Shown: in pieces, positions 32,945 to 44,905 of the stretch | How the letters are laid out: each line of letters opens with the position of its first letter | Numbering within the stretch: the stretch's first letter is position 1 | NCBI RefSeq assembly: GCF_000321225.1 | Contig: NW_004452138.1 | Location: 96,174-160,173, forward strand | Direction: 5' to 3' | Source: Odobenus rosmarus divergens | Lineage: Eukaryota; Chordata; Mammalia; Carnivora; Odobenidae | DNA length: 64,000 nucleotides | Translations under genes and position numbers: made by a program | Notes under the pieces: generated by a model | What the model was told of the DNA's origin: nothing | Database searches by the model: none | Seen by the model: only the letters and a program-made list of their open reading frames with translations

Positions 32945-33120
32945 CCAAGCTACTGGGTTCTGCCATCAGAGAGACCTGCCTTTTGATTTCTGTACTTCCA
33001 CTTAAAACCTGGTGACATCAGTCAGTCCCTGTACCTCTTTAAGTCTCAATTTCCCTGTCAGTAAATTGGGGATACTAAAGTTGAGGACATAGGGCAGTCA
33101 CAAGAATTAAAGTAGTTAAT
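32945..33120 (+). repeat. MIR
   Basis: 'gggttctgccatcagagaga', 'cctctttaagtctcaatttc', 'aattggggatactaaagttg'. Head-to-head with the preceding MIR, an incidental inverted pair. Confidence 0.75.
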
Positions 33121-33329
33121 GCCATCAACATCAATTGGAGAAAAAAAAAAAACAACCCTCTGATTCCAGGGCATCCCTTCCAAGTAAAAACTACTGAAAA
33201 TGAACACAGAGATAGGCATCTTTGGAAACGTTTCTCTATCCTGCCTGTACAAATCTGACAGCATTTCTCCACAGCCTGTAGCCATATTCAACCCTCTGGC
33301 TTGCACAGCACTGATTAAAAAACAGATTG

Positions 33330-33870
33330 CCGGCAGTCATCTGTGATTGCCTACCATGGAAGTGCTGCTCATCTCTTCCTCCACCAAACTGTCCCATGCA
33401 CTATTCATGAGTTCTACAATATTCCAAACTTTAATGTCCGCAGATTAATTCTCACTAATTATGCACCATGCGAACCTTTGTGGGAGAATTCTACTGGATG
33501 CTCTTCCATCCTGAGGCAGGGAAGGGCAATGTCGCATCGTTTTCTGATTTCAAGTGGAAAACAAACTAATTATGTGGAAATATGATAATAGACTACGCTG
33601 CAGGGACCGCCTCTGCAGGCTTCAAAATGTTTGCTTATGATCGGCTCCTTGTGTTATTTCTTCCAGGAGGGGCTGCCCTTTCATAATGCATCAACATTAT
33701 TGACTGGCCTGTGATTCCATACTTGGAGTTAAGATAATTTGCATAATTGTATATTACTTCCGTCTGGTGGAAACAAACAAGATGTCCGGGTGCTAATGAT
33801 CAAGCAGGCAGCAGTGGCTGCTGGGAAAAATCACATTAGTAAAGTCAAAAAACAAGAAATAGCGGTCTCT
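33330..33870. promoter_or_regulatory. Candidate conserved non-coding element / enhancer
   Basis: Repeat-free block with dense AT-type homeodomain cores (taatta near 33444-33464 and 33566-33573), a perfect octamer ATTTGCAT at 33737-33744, 'tgctaatgatcaagcaggca', and several CpGs in otherwise CpG-poor DNA (gtcgcatcg, gatcggctcc). No coding frame. The candidate status is inference from motif density and absence of insertions; conservation cannot be seen here. Confidence 0.35.
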
Positions 33871-34039
33871 CCCTAGCGTCTTTCACCACCTTCCTTTGAC
33901 CTAGCTCTCTATTGCACTTGGCCACAGGCATTGTTATTTTTATGTCTGTCCAAGCTTAGGAGGTGGCCTGGGCAAGGCATTTATTCCAAATCTGTAAAAA
34001 TATAAAGCATCCTTAGGCTGTGAATTTTCATACTTGTTT

Positions 34040-34490
34040 GTATTTGTTTAGGTTATTTCTTCTGCTTGGAATGTCTTCCTTCTTCTCTCTGGCAAATGCA
34101 CCTTATCCTTCAAAATCCAGCTCAAATGCTGCTCTCCTTTTGATGTCCTCCAACTTTCCCAGTTAATATGCATTGTTCTCTAAATAAACAACTATCAAAT
34201 GAGCACAATAGGCGCTCAACAAATTCATTCTCATTCATTTGCTTAACAGATTTTGATCTGTACAATTTGCTGGCTCTATTCTAGGAACTCAAGATAAAGT
34301 GAACAAATAAGAAAAAAATAAATCTTTTCCTTGATTTCTTCAGTGCTTCTCTGTAGCAATTCATTATCTCTATTTAGCAATTACTTATTCTGCCTTGTAG
34401 TACACTTGATGGACAGGGTCATAGCTTACCTATCTGTGAAACTCCATAGCCAGGCACACAGTAAGAGCTAAATAAATGTTTGTGAATAGA
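34040..34490 (+). repeat. L2, two fragments
   Basis: 'cttctgcttggaatgtcttc', 'ccagctcaaatgctgctctc' (about 34050-34170) and 'caggcacacagtaagagcta' with 'aataaatgtttgtgaatag' (about 34370-34490) follow L2 order. Confidence 0.7.
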
Positions 34491-34909
34491 CTTGAAGTTC
34501 CAAGAGAGTGGATCATGCAAACTGTTTGATGAATGACATCAGGGATAGAGAAGGGGTACCTTACTTACCAGCCCCACGTGATTTGCAGTGGCTGTGTGAA
34601 ATACTGTGAAAAGGATTTTGAGGCTGCGTATCTTTTTGGAAAAGTTTTCTGTGATTGATTATTCATGTCTGCAATGGAAATACTAATGAGGAATAGAAAA
34701 CTGCATATCATGTATTTGCGTTCTTGTTATAGATATTTAACCTTGGGCATCTTTAAAAGGCTCAACGGGTATACATCTGTGTTTCATAGGTGGAGCTGAT
34801 GAATTTATCAGGTTGCTTACAGTTCAAGGGTTAAACAGGTAATGATCTACCAAGAAGATTGTGATATTGTGGTTTTGAACATTAAACCCTTGAAATGAAA
34901 CATTCTAAT
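34491..34909. other. Unique sequence
   Basis: Nothing recognised. Confidence 0.35.
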
Positions 34910-35140
34910 TTACCTTTTAGGAAGTAATATCTGCCATTATTGGGCTAGGCACCATCCATATATTTTCCCATTTAATTAGTCCTAGCAACACTGCACATTA
35001 GGTCATTTTAATCCCATTTTACAGATGTAGAAACTGAAGCTCAGAAACTTGGTCAGGATGAAAAGGTTGTGAATGGCAAGTTCAAAATTCGATTCAATTT
35101 ATCCTGACTCTACAGTTTATGCTTTGAAAAAACTGTCCTC
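34910..35140 (-). repeat. MIR
   Basis: 'cccattttacagatgtagaa', 'actgaagctcagaaacttgg', preceded by 'gggctaggcaccatccatat'. Confidence 0.8.
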
Positions 35141-35384
35141 AATACAAACTGTCATTTAATTCTAGTCTAAAGCATACTGCTTTGCATTTCTGAGAAAGGA
35201 GCCCCTTTGAACTAGCAGATAATAAGTCAAACATATGTGAGGTATTCCAATGATTGTGCTCTTGGTGGGTATTAGAGGATCGGGGACCTTATGCAAGGGT
35301 GTGTGCAGACAGATTGAAGGGGAAAGTGGCTTCAAATGGAGAGGTTAAATATGAAAGAGAACTTCTTTTGATGAGTGTGTTTTG

Positions 35385-35610
35385 CATGCCAGGCATTGGG
35401 TTACGTGCTGAATGATTTTCTTGAAGATCTTTTAGGGATGAGCCTTATTAGGTCCATTTCTCAGAAGAAAATAAAGGTTCATTAACTACATTAATAGCAA
35501 GGAAGATATTGTTTATTCTACCTGTCCAATATTGTATCCCTAATTCAATAGTGCATCTTCTGCCTGGCACAAGTTAGAGTCTAAATAAACAAATGAATAC
35601 ATAGAAATAT
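35385..35610. repeat. MIR and L2 remnants
   Basis: 'tgccaggcattgggttacgt' and 'ggtccatttctcagaagaaa' suggest a reverse MIR. 'tctgcctggcacaagttaga' with 'aataaacaaatgaatac' suggests a forward L2 3' end. Confidence 0.5.
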
Positions 35611-37719
35611 GTTTTTGTGATGGTTAATAAGAAGTAAACCAGACTTTAAATCTGATTCTGTTCAACTCCAAAGCCTGTGCTATTTCTATCATGCCAGGAT
35701 GCCCTTGGGAAGTTTAAAATGTACTTAAGACTTTGAAACCAGTTCCATTTTTCAAGGATAACTTCTTATACAGCTGCCTTAATCCAGCTGGTCCTTTGGA
35801 AAAGAATGTTTATAAGAAGGTTTGGCAGGTTTCTTGGACATTAAATATCTCTTACAAAATAATATTTTGATGGATTACATGTAAATGAATCAGAAACATA
35901 TGGCTTCCATTTCCTTTAGAATGCACACACGGAATGTTTTTATGTGTTTGGCAAAACGGATTTTCCTGAATGGCACCTCCAAGTGCCCCTTCCTTTTCAT
36001 CTCTCAGTGTATTATATCCAAAAGGACTGGAAGATCTTCTAAGAATCCCACAAAAACCTGAAGCCTTCTATCTCGGCTTCTGACTCCACAATCCTATATA
36101 GGTTATTTTCCCTTTTATTTCCAACAGCAAAGGCAGGTGCTATTCAGTGTGGCACACTAGTAGCCTGCCTAGGGCTGCTCTAGAACATGAGTCTCTCATC
36201 CTAATAGATACCTGTCTTCTTATCTGGGGAATGCTGAACACTCAGTCATTGCAAGCAAAGAGACTCCCTCTTCATGTACAAAATGTTAGGTCATGTAAAC
36301 GTTATAATATAAATATATACATATTTTGAGACTTTTTAAGAAAGAGACTTTGTGCCTAGGGGCATGTCATCTTTAAAAAAATCCACTGGACTGGACATAA
36401 TCAGATATTTATTTAGAACAGATAAAAGCTATTATGTAGCCTGTGGAGTGTGAAATGCACCCATCATGACTTCATAGCAAGATTAGTAACCACAACATAC
36501 ATACTCGTGTAGCTGCAGAACAGACTGATGACCAACTGAACCACAAAGAAAGTCAAGGGTAACCAATCAGGATTTTGACGGGCTTTTTATATCTCTTCTC
36601 AAAAGCTGGTATCTAAATTACAATGGTTGACCTTAATATTCAGCTTAGATCAATAAAAAAGTAAGGTATCTATAGTTAGTGATTTATTATTATAAACAAG
36701 TTATTGTAATATTCAATTGTCTATATGTTGAAAGGAACAGAGCCAAGACAGGAAATACGATCCTATTCAAATTACAAAAGCAGTAACTTCAAAAGAAAGT
36801 AAAGTGTGCGGGTTTAACCTGAGTCTATAGATAGCACACTCATGTGCCTCAGGGATCAAGGTAAATGAGTGAACATAAGATGAAGGTCAATCAGGTTTGT
36901 TGGCGGCTATGAGAAGGAGTGAGCAGGATCCCCCTGTAGCATATTCAAATTCATAATTTTTACATCATTAGTTGCAAAAAGATCTTTGAATCACAGAAAT
37001 GGATACATCTTTGCACACCTGGTTTTTAACCTCTGTGGCCAATCATTTCTGGGCAAACATATTTCTCTTACATCTGCAAACATTCCCTATCCTTTCCACC
37101 GTCATCTGCTTCCTCCACCCTGTCTTGATATTCAAATGGCATCACTGGATTGGCAGTAAGGAGTTGGCCTAAACTGAGAAAATTTGCCAGTAGTGAGGTT
37201 CTGCCAGATCCCAGATTCACTTTCTACCCCCCTTCCTACTCCTTATCTTTCTCTTCTCTCATATAATTCCTGTTTTCACGAAAAGAACCTGATTCTGTTG
37301 AAAGTGATGTGATTTGTACCACGCAAAGGGAGTTTAGGTTGGAAGCATGAAAGTGCCAGAGTCATGTTTTCAGGCTGATGCGCAAGGCTAGAGTATAAAA
37401 GAGAGCAAGAGAAAAGGTCAGTAATAATGAAGTAAAGACAAAGAGCAGGGGATGCTTGAATAAAGTAAATTTAATAAAAAGAATATACTTTTAGCTGTTT
37501 GCTTAGGTTGTTTTCAATTTATTATAGATAAACATCAGGTCAATTGTCACATATTCTCTGTAGCATTTGTCTGGAAAAGTATCACATCCTGCCTCATAGA
37601 ATTGCCTCATACAAAGGCTGAGATCAATGGCTTTGGAGTCATGTATTTGTGTTCAAATCCTGCATCCCCAAATTTTTCTAAGGTCACTTGTTTATTACAT
37701 CAGAGCATGTTAGTTGGCA
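35611..37719. other. Long unique stretch
   Basis: About 2.1 kb with no young transposon. A weak MIR-like piece lies near 37600-37670 ('gctttggagtcatgtatttg'). No coding frame above 70 codons and no RNA gene recognised. Confidence 0.4.
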
Positions 37720-37975
37720 TTTATTCAAAATATTTATTAAATAGTTATTTTGTGCACATGACATTTTACAAAGCACCTTTACATCCTTTGTCTCATGTAT
37801 CCTAAAATACTATTGCAAGACAGAAAGGGAAAAAAATAAGTAATGTTATTGTTCCCATAGGAGAAATGTGAACATGGAGGTCCATAGAATTGCTTCAGAT
37901 CACAAAGCTAGTAAGGGGCAGAGTTGAGATGAGGAATCCATACCTCCTAATTCTTAGATTACCTTTTCCCCCCAC
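37720..37975 (-). repeat. MIR
   Basis: 'gttcccataggagaaatgtg', 'cacaaagctagtaaggggca', 'gagttgagatgaggaatcc': reverse MIR core. Confidence 0.7.
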
Positions 37976-38284
37976 ATGATACTTCACCAAAACCTGGATT
38001 AAAAAGCATGGATGAATCTGTTTATCCAGTAAAATGAAAGTGACACAAAGGATTTGAGGTTATGTGAAATAGTGAAAATAATTTTTGTGTGGAAAATCGT
38101 TCATCATTTTTGTTAGAAGACAAAAATGTATCTGTACACCATTTTCCAGAGAATTGCATCATGGAATCAGCAATCAGAAAGCAAGCTCGGTTATAGATAC
38201 TGTGATTCATTGCACGTGGAATGAATTAAGCTCACAGTAATAAAATGGTCCTATGATAATAGTGAAATTATCTGCAAAAGGCAT

Positions 38285-38656
38285 TGAACTGAATGTTTGT
38301 GTCTCCCTAAAATTTCTATATTGAAGCCCTAACCCCCAATGTGATAATAATAAGAGGTGGAACCTTTGGGAGCTACATAGGTTTAGATAAGGTAATGAGG
38401 GTGGCACTCCCATGGTGGGCATAATGCCCTTAAAAGAAACGTAAGAGACACCAGAGCTTCCTTTGTCTACCTTGTGAACATAAAGGGAGAAGGCAGACAT
38501 CTGCAAATCAGGAATACAACCTTCACCAAGAATTGAATCTGTCATAACCTTGATCTTGAACTTCCCAGCCTCTAGAATTGTGAGAAATAGATTTCTGTTT
38601 TTTAAGCCACTTGGTCTACTGTATTCTATTATAGCAGCCTGATCTGATTAAGACAG
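38285..38656 (+). mobile_element. MaLR LTR (MLT1-type)
   Basis: Solo LTR: 'gaactgaatgtttgtgtctc', 'gggtggcactcccatggtgg', 'ccacttggtctactgtattc', ending 'gatctgattaagaca'. Plus orientation. Confidence 0.88.
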
Positions 38657-38692
38657 GCATCTTGCGGAATATAAAACCCCTTAATATTTCTT

Positions 38693-38889
38693 TTTTTAAA
38701 AGATTTTATTTATTTATTTGACACAGAGAGATATATAACAAGAGAGGGAACACAAGCAGGGGGAGTGGGAGAGGGAGAAGTAGGCTTCCTGCCGAGCAGG
38801 GAGCCTGATGTGGAGTTCAATCCCAGGGTCCTGGGGTCATGACCTGAGCTGAAGGCAGATGTTTAAAGACTAAGCCACCCAGACACTCC
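38693..38889 (-). mobile_element. Carnivore SINE
   Basis: Minus-strand SINE. Flanks accccttaatatttct (left) and accccttcagatttct (right) are decayed copies of one target duplication. Confidence 0.94.
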
Positions 38890-38905
38890 ACCCCTTCAGA
38901 TTTCT

Positions 38906-39380
38906 ATGATAGAAAATTTTATCAGAGAAGCAAATTTATAAAAATAATTAGAAAGTCTACAGTGAAAAATATAAGTATTGAAATTAAGAGATTAATAGGT
39001 TTTACATCAGGTTTGACACAGAAGAAGAGAGAATACTTAACTGGAAAAAAAGTAGAAAAGAAAAAAGAATAGGAAATGTATAAAAGAACATAAAGGGATA
39101 TGGAAATGAAGGGAAGGTCTCGCTTATGCATAGATACCTAGTAGGACAGGGAGAGAAGGTAGAGGAAAAGAATTATAGGCTAAGAATTGTTTAAAACTTA
39201 CAAAAGACATCAAGCCACAGAAATTGAAGAAAACTATAAATCTCAAGAAGTGTTAATACAGAGAATTTCGGTAAATGTTTCATGCACATTTCATAGCAAA
39301 CTGCTGAAAATCCAAAGAAAAAATCTTAACAGTCACATAAAAAAATACATATTACTCTCAAAGGAAGAATAAGATTGATG
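38906..39380 (+). mobile_element. Old LINE-1 (L1M-type), first block
   Basis: 'gaattgtttaaaacttacaa', 'caaactgctgaaaatccaaa', 'aaatcttaacagtcacata' match the old L1 5'/ORF1 region. It continues at 41545 and 42126 after later insertions. Not coding. Confidence 0.65.
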
Positions 39381-40590
39381 GCTAATTTAAAAAAATTATT
39401 AGGGTATAATTGAAGTACACTATATTGCTCATATTTAAAATATACAATTAGATCAGTTTCAACATGTATTTATACCAGTAAAAAAACCACCACAATAAAG
39501 ATTCTAAACATTTCTGTCACTCCTACAAGTTCTTTGTGCCCTTTGTAATCCAATTATCCCACTAACCCCATCCCCAGGCAACAAATGATTTGCTTTCTGT
39601 CACTACAAATTAGTTTAGATACTTCACAATTTTTTATATGGATGGAACAATGAAGTCTTTTTTTTTTTTTTTTTTGGCCTGTCTTCTTTTACTCAGCATA
39701 AGAATTTTGATAGAATGACGCTGTCATTTACGCTCTTGCTTGTGTAAATAGTTAATTCCTTTTAGTTGCATGAATATGCTGCTGCTGCTTGTTAATCCAG
39801 TCACCTGTCGATGGACCCCTGGACTGTTTTTAGCTTTTGTCTATTACAAATAAAGCTGCCATGAACATTTGCATAAAAGTCTTTGTGTGCACATATGTTT
39901 TTAATTTTCTTGGGTAAATACCTAGCAGGAAAATGGTTGCCTTCTATGGTAGGTGTATGATAAAGTTTTCAGAAATGGTCAAACTCTTTTCTGAAGTTGT
40001 ACCATTTTCTGTTTCCAACAATGTGAAACAGAATTCTACCTATTCTATAATAGGACCAACACTTGATTGGGTTAGGTTTATAAAAAAATTTTTAGTCTTC
40101 TGAATAGGTTTGTAGTATAATGTATGGTTTTGGTTTGGATATCCTAGACACGTAATGATGTTGAGAATGTTTTCAAATGCCTACTGACAATATATCTTTG
40201 TTCGTGAAGTTCCTGTTTAAATCACTGTCCATTTTCTTAATGGGATGTTTGTCTTATTATGATTTGTAAGAATTCATTAAATATTCTTGATAGAAGTCCT
40301 TTGATATATGTATTCCAAATATTTTATCACAATTTGTGACTTGCTTTTTGGTTTTCTTAATAAGATATTTTGAAGAGCAAAACTTTTAAATTTTAATGAA
40401 ATCTGATTTATCATTTCTTACTTTTTTGGCTCATGTTGTTTATATTCTAAGAAAACTTTGTCTTGCCCCAAGGCTGCAATGATTTTCTTTATTTGCTTTA
40501 GAAGTTTTATAGTCTTAGTTTTACATTTAATTCTATGGTCTGTTTTGAGTACATTTTGTATATGGAGTAAGAGTTGATGTTTACTTCTTT

Positions 40591-41081
40591 TTTTTTCAAG
40601 GTTTTATTTAATTCTAGTTAGTTAACAATGTAATACTAGTTTGAGGTGTAGAATTTAGTGATTTGTCACTTACATATAATACCCAGTGCTCATCACAACA
40701 AACACCCTCCTTAATAAGCATTACCCATTTAATCCATTCCCCTGCCCACCTCCCCTCCAATAAACTTCAGTTTGTTCTCTATAGTTAAGAGTCAGTTTTC
40801 TGGTCTGCCTCTCTCTTTTTTCCCCCGATGTTCGTCTGCTTTGTTTCTCAAATTCCACATATGTGTGCATCATATGGTGTTTGTCTTTCTCTGACTTATT
40901 TTGCTTAGCATAATACACTCTGTCTCCATCCACGTCATTGCAAATGGCAAGATTTCATTCTTTTTTATAGCTGAGTACTATTCCATTGTATATATATCCT
41001 ACCCCTTCTTTATCTATTTATCAATTGACGGGCATTTGGGCTCTTTCCATAATTTGGCTATTGTTGATAATGCTACTGGTA
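40591..41081 (-). mobile_element. Younger LINE-1 3' fragment nested in the older one
   Basis: Carnivoran L1 3' UTR and ORF2 end on the minus strand: 'ctagttagttaacaatgtaa', 'cccagtgctcatcacaacaa', 'cttagcataatacactctgt'. Flanked by the 11-bp duplication tttacttcttt at 40580-40590 and 41082-41092. Confidence 0.9.
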
Positions 41082-41263
41082 TTTACTTCTTTATGAGTAG
41101 CTAGTTGATTTAACACCATTTATTGACATGACTTTCCTTTTCTTATTGAATTGCCTTGATATCTTTGTCAGAAATCTATTGACCATATATGTGTAGATAT
41201 ATATCTGTATTCATTATTCTGTTACCTTGTTAGATGTGCCAATCTTTTAGCCAATACCAAACT

Positions 41264-41317
41264 GTCTTGAATACTGAAGCTTTGGAGTAAGTCTTGAATA
41301 CTGAAGCTTTGGAGTAA
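41264..41317 (+). repeat. 27-bp perfect tandem duplication
   Basis: Two identical 27-bp units at 41264-41290 and 41291-41317, starting gtcttgaatactg, followed by an 8-base partial third copy. Lies inside the minus-strand L1. Confidence 0.98.
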
Positions 41318-41544
41318 GTCTTGAAATCAGATAGTTCAAGGTCCCCAAATTCATTCTTCATTTTCAAAGTTGTTTTGGCTATTCTATCTCCTTTGCAGTT
41401 CCACATCAATATTAGAATAAACTTGCTAATTTCTACAAAAGAAGCCTGTTGGAATTTTGATTAGAATTCTGCTGAGTATCATGAATCAATTTGGTAAAAA
41501 TTAGCTAATGGATGCTAGGTTATAGGGAACCATCTATATAGTGT

Positions 41545-41942
41545 TAAGAGAAAATAATTGCCAATGTAGAATTACAATCATATGAAAATATCCTTCTAAA
41601 ATAAAGGGGAAATTAAAATATTTTCAGATAAACCTATTGAGATTATTCATGCCAAAGTTTGGAGTTAAAAGTATGGAAGAAGATGTATCATGCAAATATT
41701 TACCATAAGAATGATAGTATAGGTATACTAATATCAGACAAAGTAGGTTACAAGGCAAAGAGTATTGATAGAGATAAACAGAGTTTTTTATAACTGTATA
41801 AAAGGGTGGGGTAATTCTACCAGTAAGATGTCACAATTCTAAATTTATATATAACTGATAACATAGCCTGGAAAACATATGAACCAGAAACTGACAGAGT
41901 AAAAGAAGTAGTCAGATCTAGAATTACAGTGGGAAATTTAAT
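41545..41942 (+). mobile_element. Old LINE-1, second block
   Basis: 'actaatatcagacaaagtag', 'tgatagagataaacagagtt', 'gaaccagaaactgacagagt' match old L1 plus-strand text following the first block. Confidence 0.7.
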
Positions 41943-42125
41943 TTAATTTAAATTTATTTTATTAAGTTTTAAATTTTAATTCCCTTATTGTTAACATGCC
42001 GTGTTATGTTAGTTTCAGCTGTACAATGTAGTGATTCAACAATTCCATACACATTACTCAGTGTTCATCACGATAAGTGTGCTCTTTAATACCCATCACC
42101 TATTTCACCCATCCTCCCACCTTGG
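41943..42125 (-). mobile_element. LINE-1 3' UTR fragment
   Basis: Reverse L1 3' UTR: 'cttattgttaacatgccgtg', 'cagtgttcatcacgataagt', 'aatacccatcacctatttca'. Flanks agtgggaaattta (left, 41929) and agtgggaaactct (right, 42126) fit a decayed target duplication. Confidence 0.85.
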
Positions 42126-42270
42126 AGTGGGAAACTCTAAATAAACCCTTCTCATTAAATTATAGAAGAAGCAGACAAAAATAAGCAGGTATAGAGAATA
42201 AATTATACAGAGTAGTTATCACTGTTACCTAAATGACTTATATAATATGCTGAGTAGAATTCATGCCTCC
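42126..42270 (+). mobile_element. Old LINE-1, third block
   Basis: 'gaagcagacaaaaataagca' and 'ttacctaaatgacttatata' continue the ORF2 text broken at 41942. Confidence 0.6.
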
Positions 42271-42352
42271 AGTAAGGAACACTCCCAATGGTTCCAGCCA
42301 AGAGGCCAGAACCACAGTCAGTCAGCCAGTATTGACAATAGAAACTTATCTG

Positions 42353-42394
42353 ATTGTAGTATATTAATTGTAGTATATTAATTGTAGTATATTA
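42353..42394 (+). repeat. Three perfect 14-bp tandem units
   Basis: attgtagtatatta repeated three times without change (42353-42366, 42367-42380, 42381-42394). Confidence 0.98.
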
Positions 42395-42584
42395 TCTCTC
42401 ACCATCTTTCCCAATGACTGACTGGAGCTGATGCTGTGGTATCTGTGTTCTGTGCAGAATCAAGACAGTCCCTTAAGACTTTATGGGAATTTGAGGATGA
42501 ATACAAATGATTTCTGTGACATCACATAACGGTAATGGGTAATAGAAAGTATTAATGCCAGGTCTCATGTTTCAGTTGGAACAA

Positions 42585-42775
42585 GAGTGTTAACTAAAGG
42601 CTACATAATGCAAAGAACATGGGCTTGGGAATCAGACATACTTGGTTCAAGTTCCAGAACCGCCACAGCCTGGCCTCAATATCAACTGTGTAATGTTTTT
42701 GCGGCTTTGTTTCTTCATCATGAAATATGGGTAATAATAGCTGTAATGATTACCTGCAGAGTGACAGGCTGATTA
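42585..42775 (+). repeat. MIR
   Basis: 'aaagaacatgggcttgggaa', 'ggttcaagttccagaaccgc', 'gaaatatgggtaataatagc'. Confidence 0.85.
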
Positions 42776-43299
42776 GAAGGGGCTGGGCTCTACAATGTGC
42801 TAGACCAGCTTCATAAAGACACTTGGTGAGATTAAAGATACACGATACTTTTGCTGATCTTCAAGACCTAATGCACGGAGATCAGCAATCTGACAGTTTC
42901 AGCCAATTCATTGCAGGTATAGCAGAAATAATAAGTTAGAATATCTTTGTGTAGTTACTTAAATGTTTTCAGAACATTAAAATAAATGAAGAGGAAAATT
43001 CTAGGCCAGATACTGAAGTTTTCAAATCAAGAAGTGTTCTCTGGGGTCAGCAGACAACAATAAGAAGTTGAGATCTGGATGATATAGTTGGGTTGATATG
43101 TACATTCAGTCTTTTTTAACAAGCAATGATCTCTTGTACTTTTGTACCTTTGCACATACCAGTCACTCTGCTGAGAATGTTTTTCCTTCTCTACTTGATT
43201 AGCTTCTACTAATTCTTCAAAAATAACTGTACACACAGCTACCGGGTGAGTAGTGGTATTGTGTAATGTGCAAAGCACATTACATATCCTTTCCTTAGT

Positions 43300-43690
43300 G
43301 TGTTAGTTGGGACTCTTGGTTACAAGTAATAGAAATCTAAGCCAAATGGGCCTAAACAAAACAGAACTTTTAATGACTCATGATACAGGGATGGTTCTTG
43401 TCAGGGATCTGTCCTTCAGGGCTCATGGTTCTTCCTCTTTCTCTGTTGGCTTCTGTCTCACATTAGCCCTACCACCAGCAGCTCCCAGCTTACATACTGC
43501 CATTTCAGCAAGCCTACTGAAAAAGAGCTCTACTGACTAATTCCTGCAGAAGTTCCAGGGCCAATTTGGGTCATGTGTACATCACTGAGCCAATCTCTCT
43601 ATGGGATAGGAAGATACTCTTACCGGACAGGGCTGGGTCCTAAGTCCACCCTGGAGCCCAGGGGTGACTTTATCCTTCATGATATTGTTT
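43300..43690 (+). repeat. Unnamed ancient repeat (family B, copy 1)
   Basis: 'ggttacaagtaatagaaatc', 'gccaatttgggtcatgtgta', 'catcactgagccaatctctc'. A recurrent mammalian repeat that I recognise but do not name. A second copy begins near 46310 with the same opening text. Confidence 0.5.
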
Positions 43691-43789
43691 GTGTTTCCCA
43701 CTGCATTGACAGCTTTGCAAGGACTTACTAAATTTACAAATCCCACAGGAGCATGTAGAAGTAGCAGAGAGCCGTGGTTAGATTGGTAG

Positions 43790-44040
43790 GGGAAAGTGAT
43801 GCAGTGGTTAGGAGAATAGACTCTGGAGTCTGATTGCCTAGGTCAGAATTCAAGATATGCCACTTCTGGTTCTGTTAGCTTGTGTTAACCACTTATTCTT
43901 TCTGCACTTGTTTCTTCTTTTCTAAAATAGGAATAATAATAGGTAACAATAATGCCTACCTCAGAGGCATACATAGTATGTATTAAATGGATTAATACAT
44001 GCAGAATGCTTAGGAGGGTTCCTGGTATTTTTTTATTATA
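43790..44040 (+). repeat. MIR
   Basis: Nearly full MIR: 'gcagtggttaggagaataga', 'ctctggagtctgattgccta', 'ttctaaaataggaataataa', 'tacatgcagaatgcttagga'. Confidence 0.88.
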
Positions 44041-44089
44041 TATACAATTTTAATAATTTTCTTAACATATTTAACATATAATTTTCTTC

Positions 44090-44335
44090 ACATATTCTTG
44101 GAATCTAGCATAGTTCCTGACACATAGTATGCACTTACATGTTTTTAGTGAATAAACATTATTTGCTCTTCCTAACGATTCTATGAATTTAGAATTGTGA
44201 TTCCCATTTTACAGATGAAGAAAAGTGAGACAGCGGTAAAATAACTTGTTCAAGGTCGTACAGCTACTGGTCGTGTAGGACAGGATTGATCTTAGGTCTG
44301 TCTGACTGCAGAATCTGGGCTCATAGAAACACCAT
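44090..44335 (-). repeat. MIR
   Basis: 'cccattttacagatgaagaa', 'caaggtcgtacagctactgg', 'ggtctgtctgactgcagaat'. Tail-to-tail with the preceding MIR. Confidence 0.8.
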
Positions 44336-44349
44336 TAATTGCTTTAAAG

Positions 44350-44560
44350 ACTTAGCTTCATTACTGTCTCTTGTGGGAGAATTTCCTTAGTGCTAGCATC
44401 TGCCATGGTGAGAGAGGTTCCCCTCTTTGTATTTTCCCTATTTGCCTGCCTGCATACCTGAGGGTATGGTGAGTGTCTTGCTCATCTTTGAATCTCTAGT
44501 TTCTATTATGTTGTTAGTTAATTAAGCTAATTGATAAATTAATGAATGTTAAACAATGAT
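44350..44560 (+). repeat. L2
   Basis: 'ggtgagtgtcttgctcatct', 'ttgaatctctagtttctatt', ending in 'aaattaatgaatg'. Confidence 0.65.
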
Positions 44561-44699
44561 GTGGAAAGATTCTGGGAGTATGAAGAATAAACTAACCCCT
44601 TCTTTTACATGAGAAAGATAGCTTATTGGAGATTTTTCCTTTTGGGAAGAGAGCTATGAAGGAAGTTTTACATACATTTGCTCACAACAGAGAAGGTTG

Positions 44700-44905
44700 T
44701 GCAGGTTGCTATGTAGCAGAACTAGCAGATGATTTGGCTGGCAAAGAGCTTAGAGCCCGAAACCTAATTCTTCCCTATGAACAAGGATGCTGAGGCTCAG
44801 AGAGTGAAAGGGACTTGCCCATAGTCTCATAGTCTGGGGAGGGCCAAAATGAGACCCAGTCTTCTGAGCCCCCATTACAGATTCTTTCCACTAGCTCATG
44901 TGATG
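44700..44905 (-). repeat. MIR
   Basis: 'gatgctgaggctcagagagt', 'gggacttgcccatagtctca', 'gagacccagtcttctgagcc'. Confidence 0.75.

Larger units (their letters stand above)
39385..41540 (-). mobile_element. Older LINE-1, 3' portion, inserted in the L1M
   Basis: Minus-strand L1 3' UTR and ORF2 3' part: 'tttttactcagcataagaat', 'ataaagctgccatgaacatt', 'aacaccatttattgacatga'. Frames are heavily broken. It carries a nested younger L1 fragment (40591-41081) and a 27-bp tandem duplication. Confidence 0.85.
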
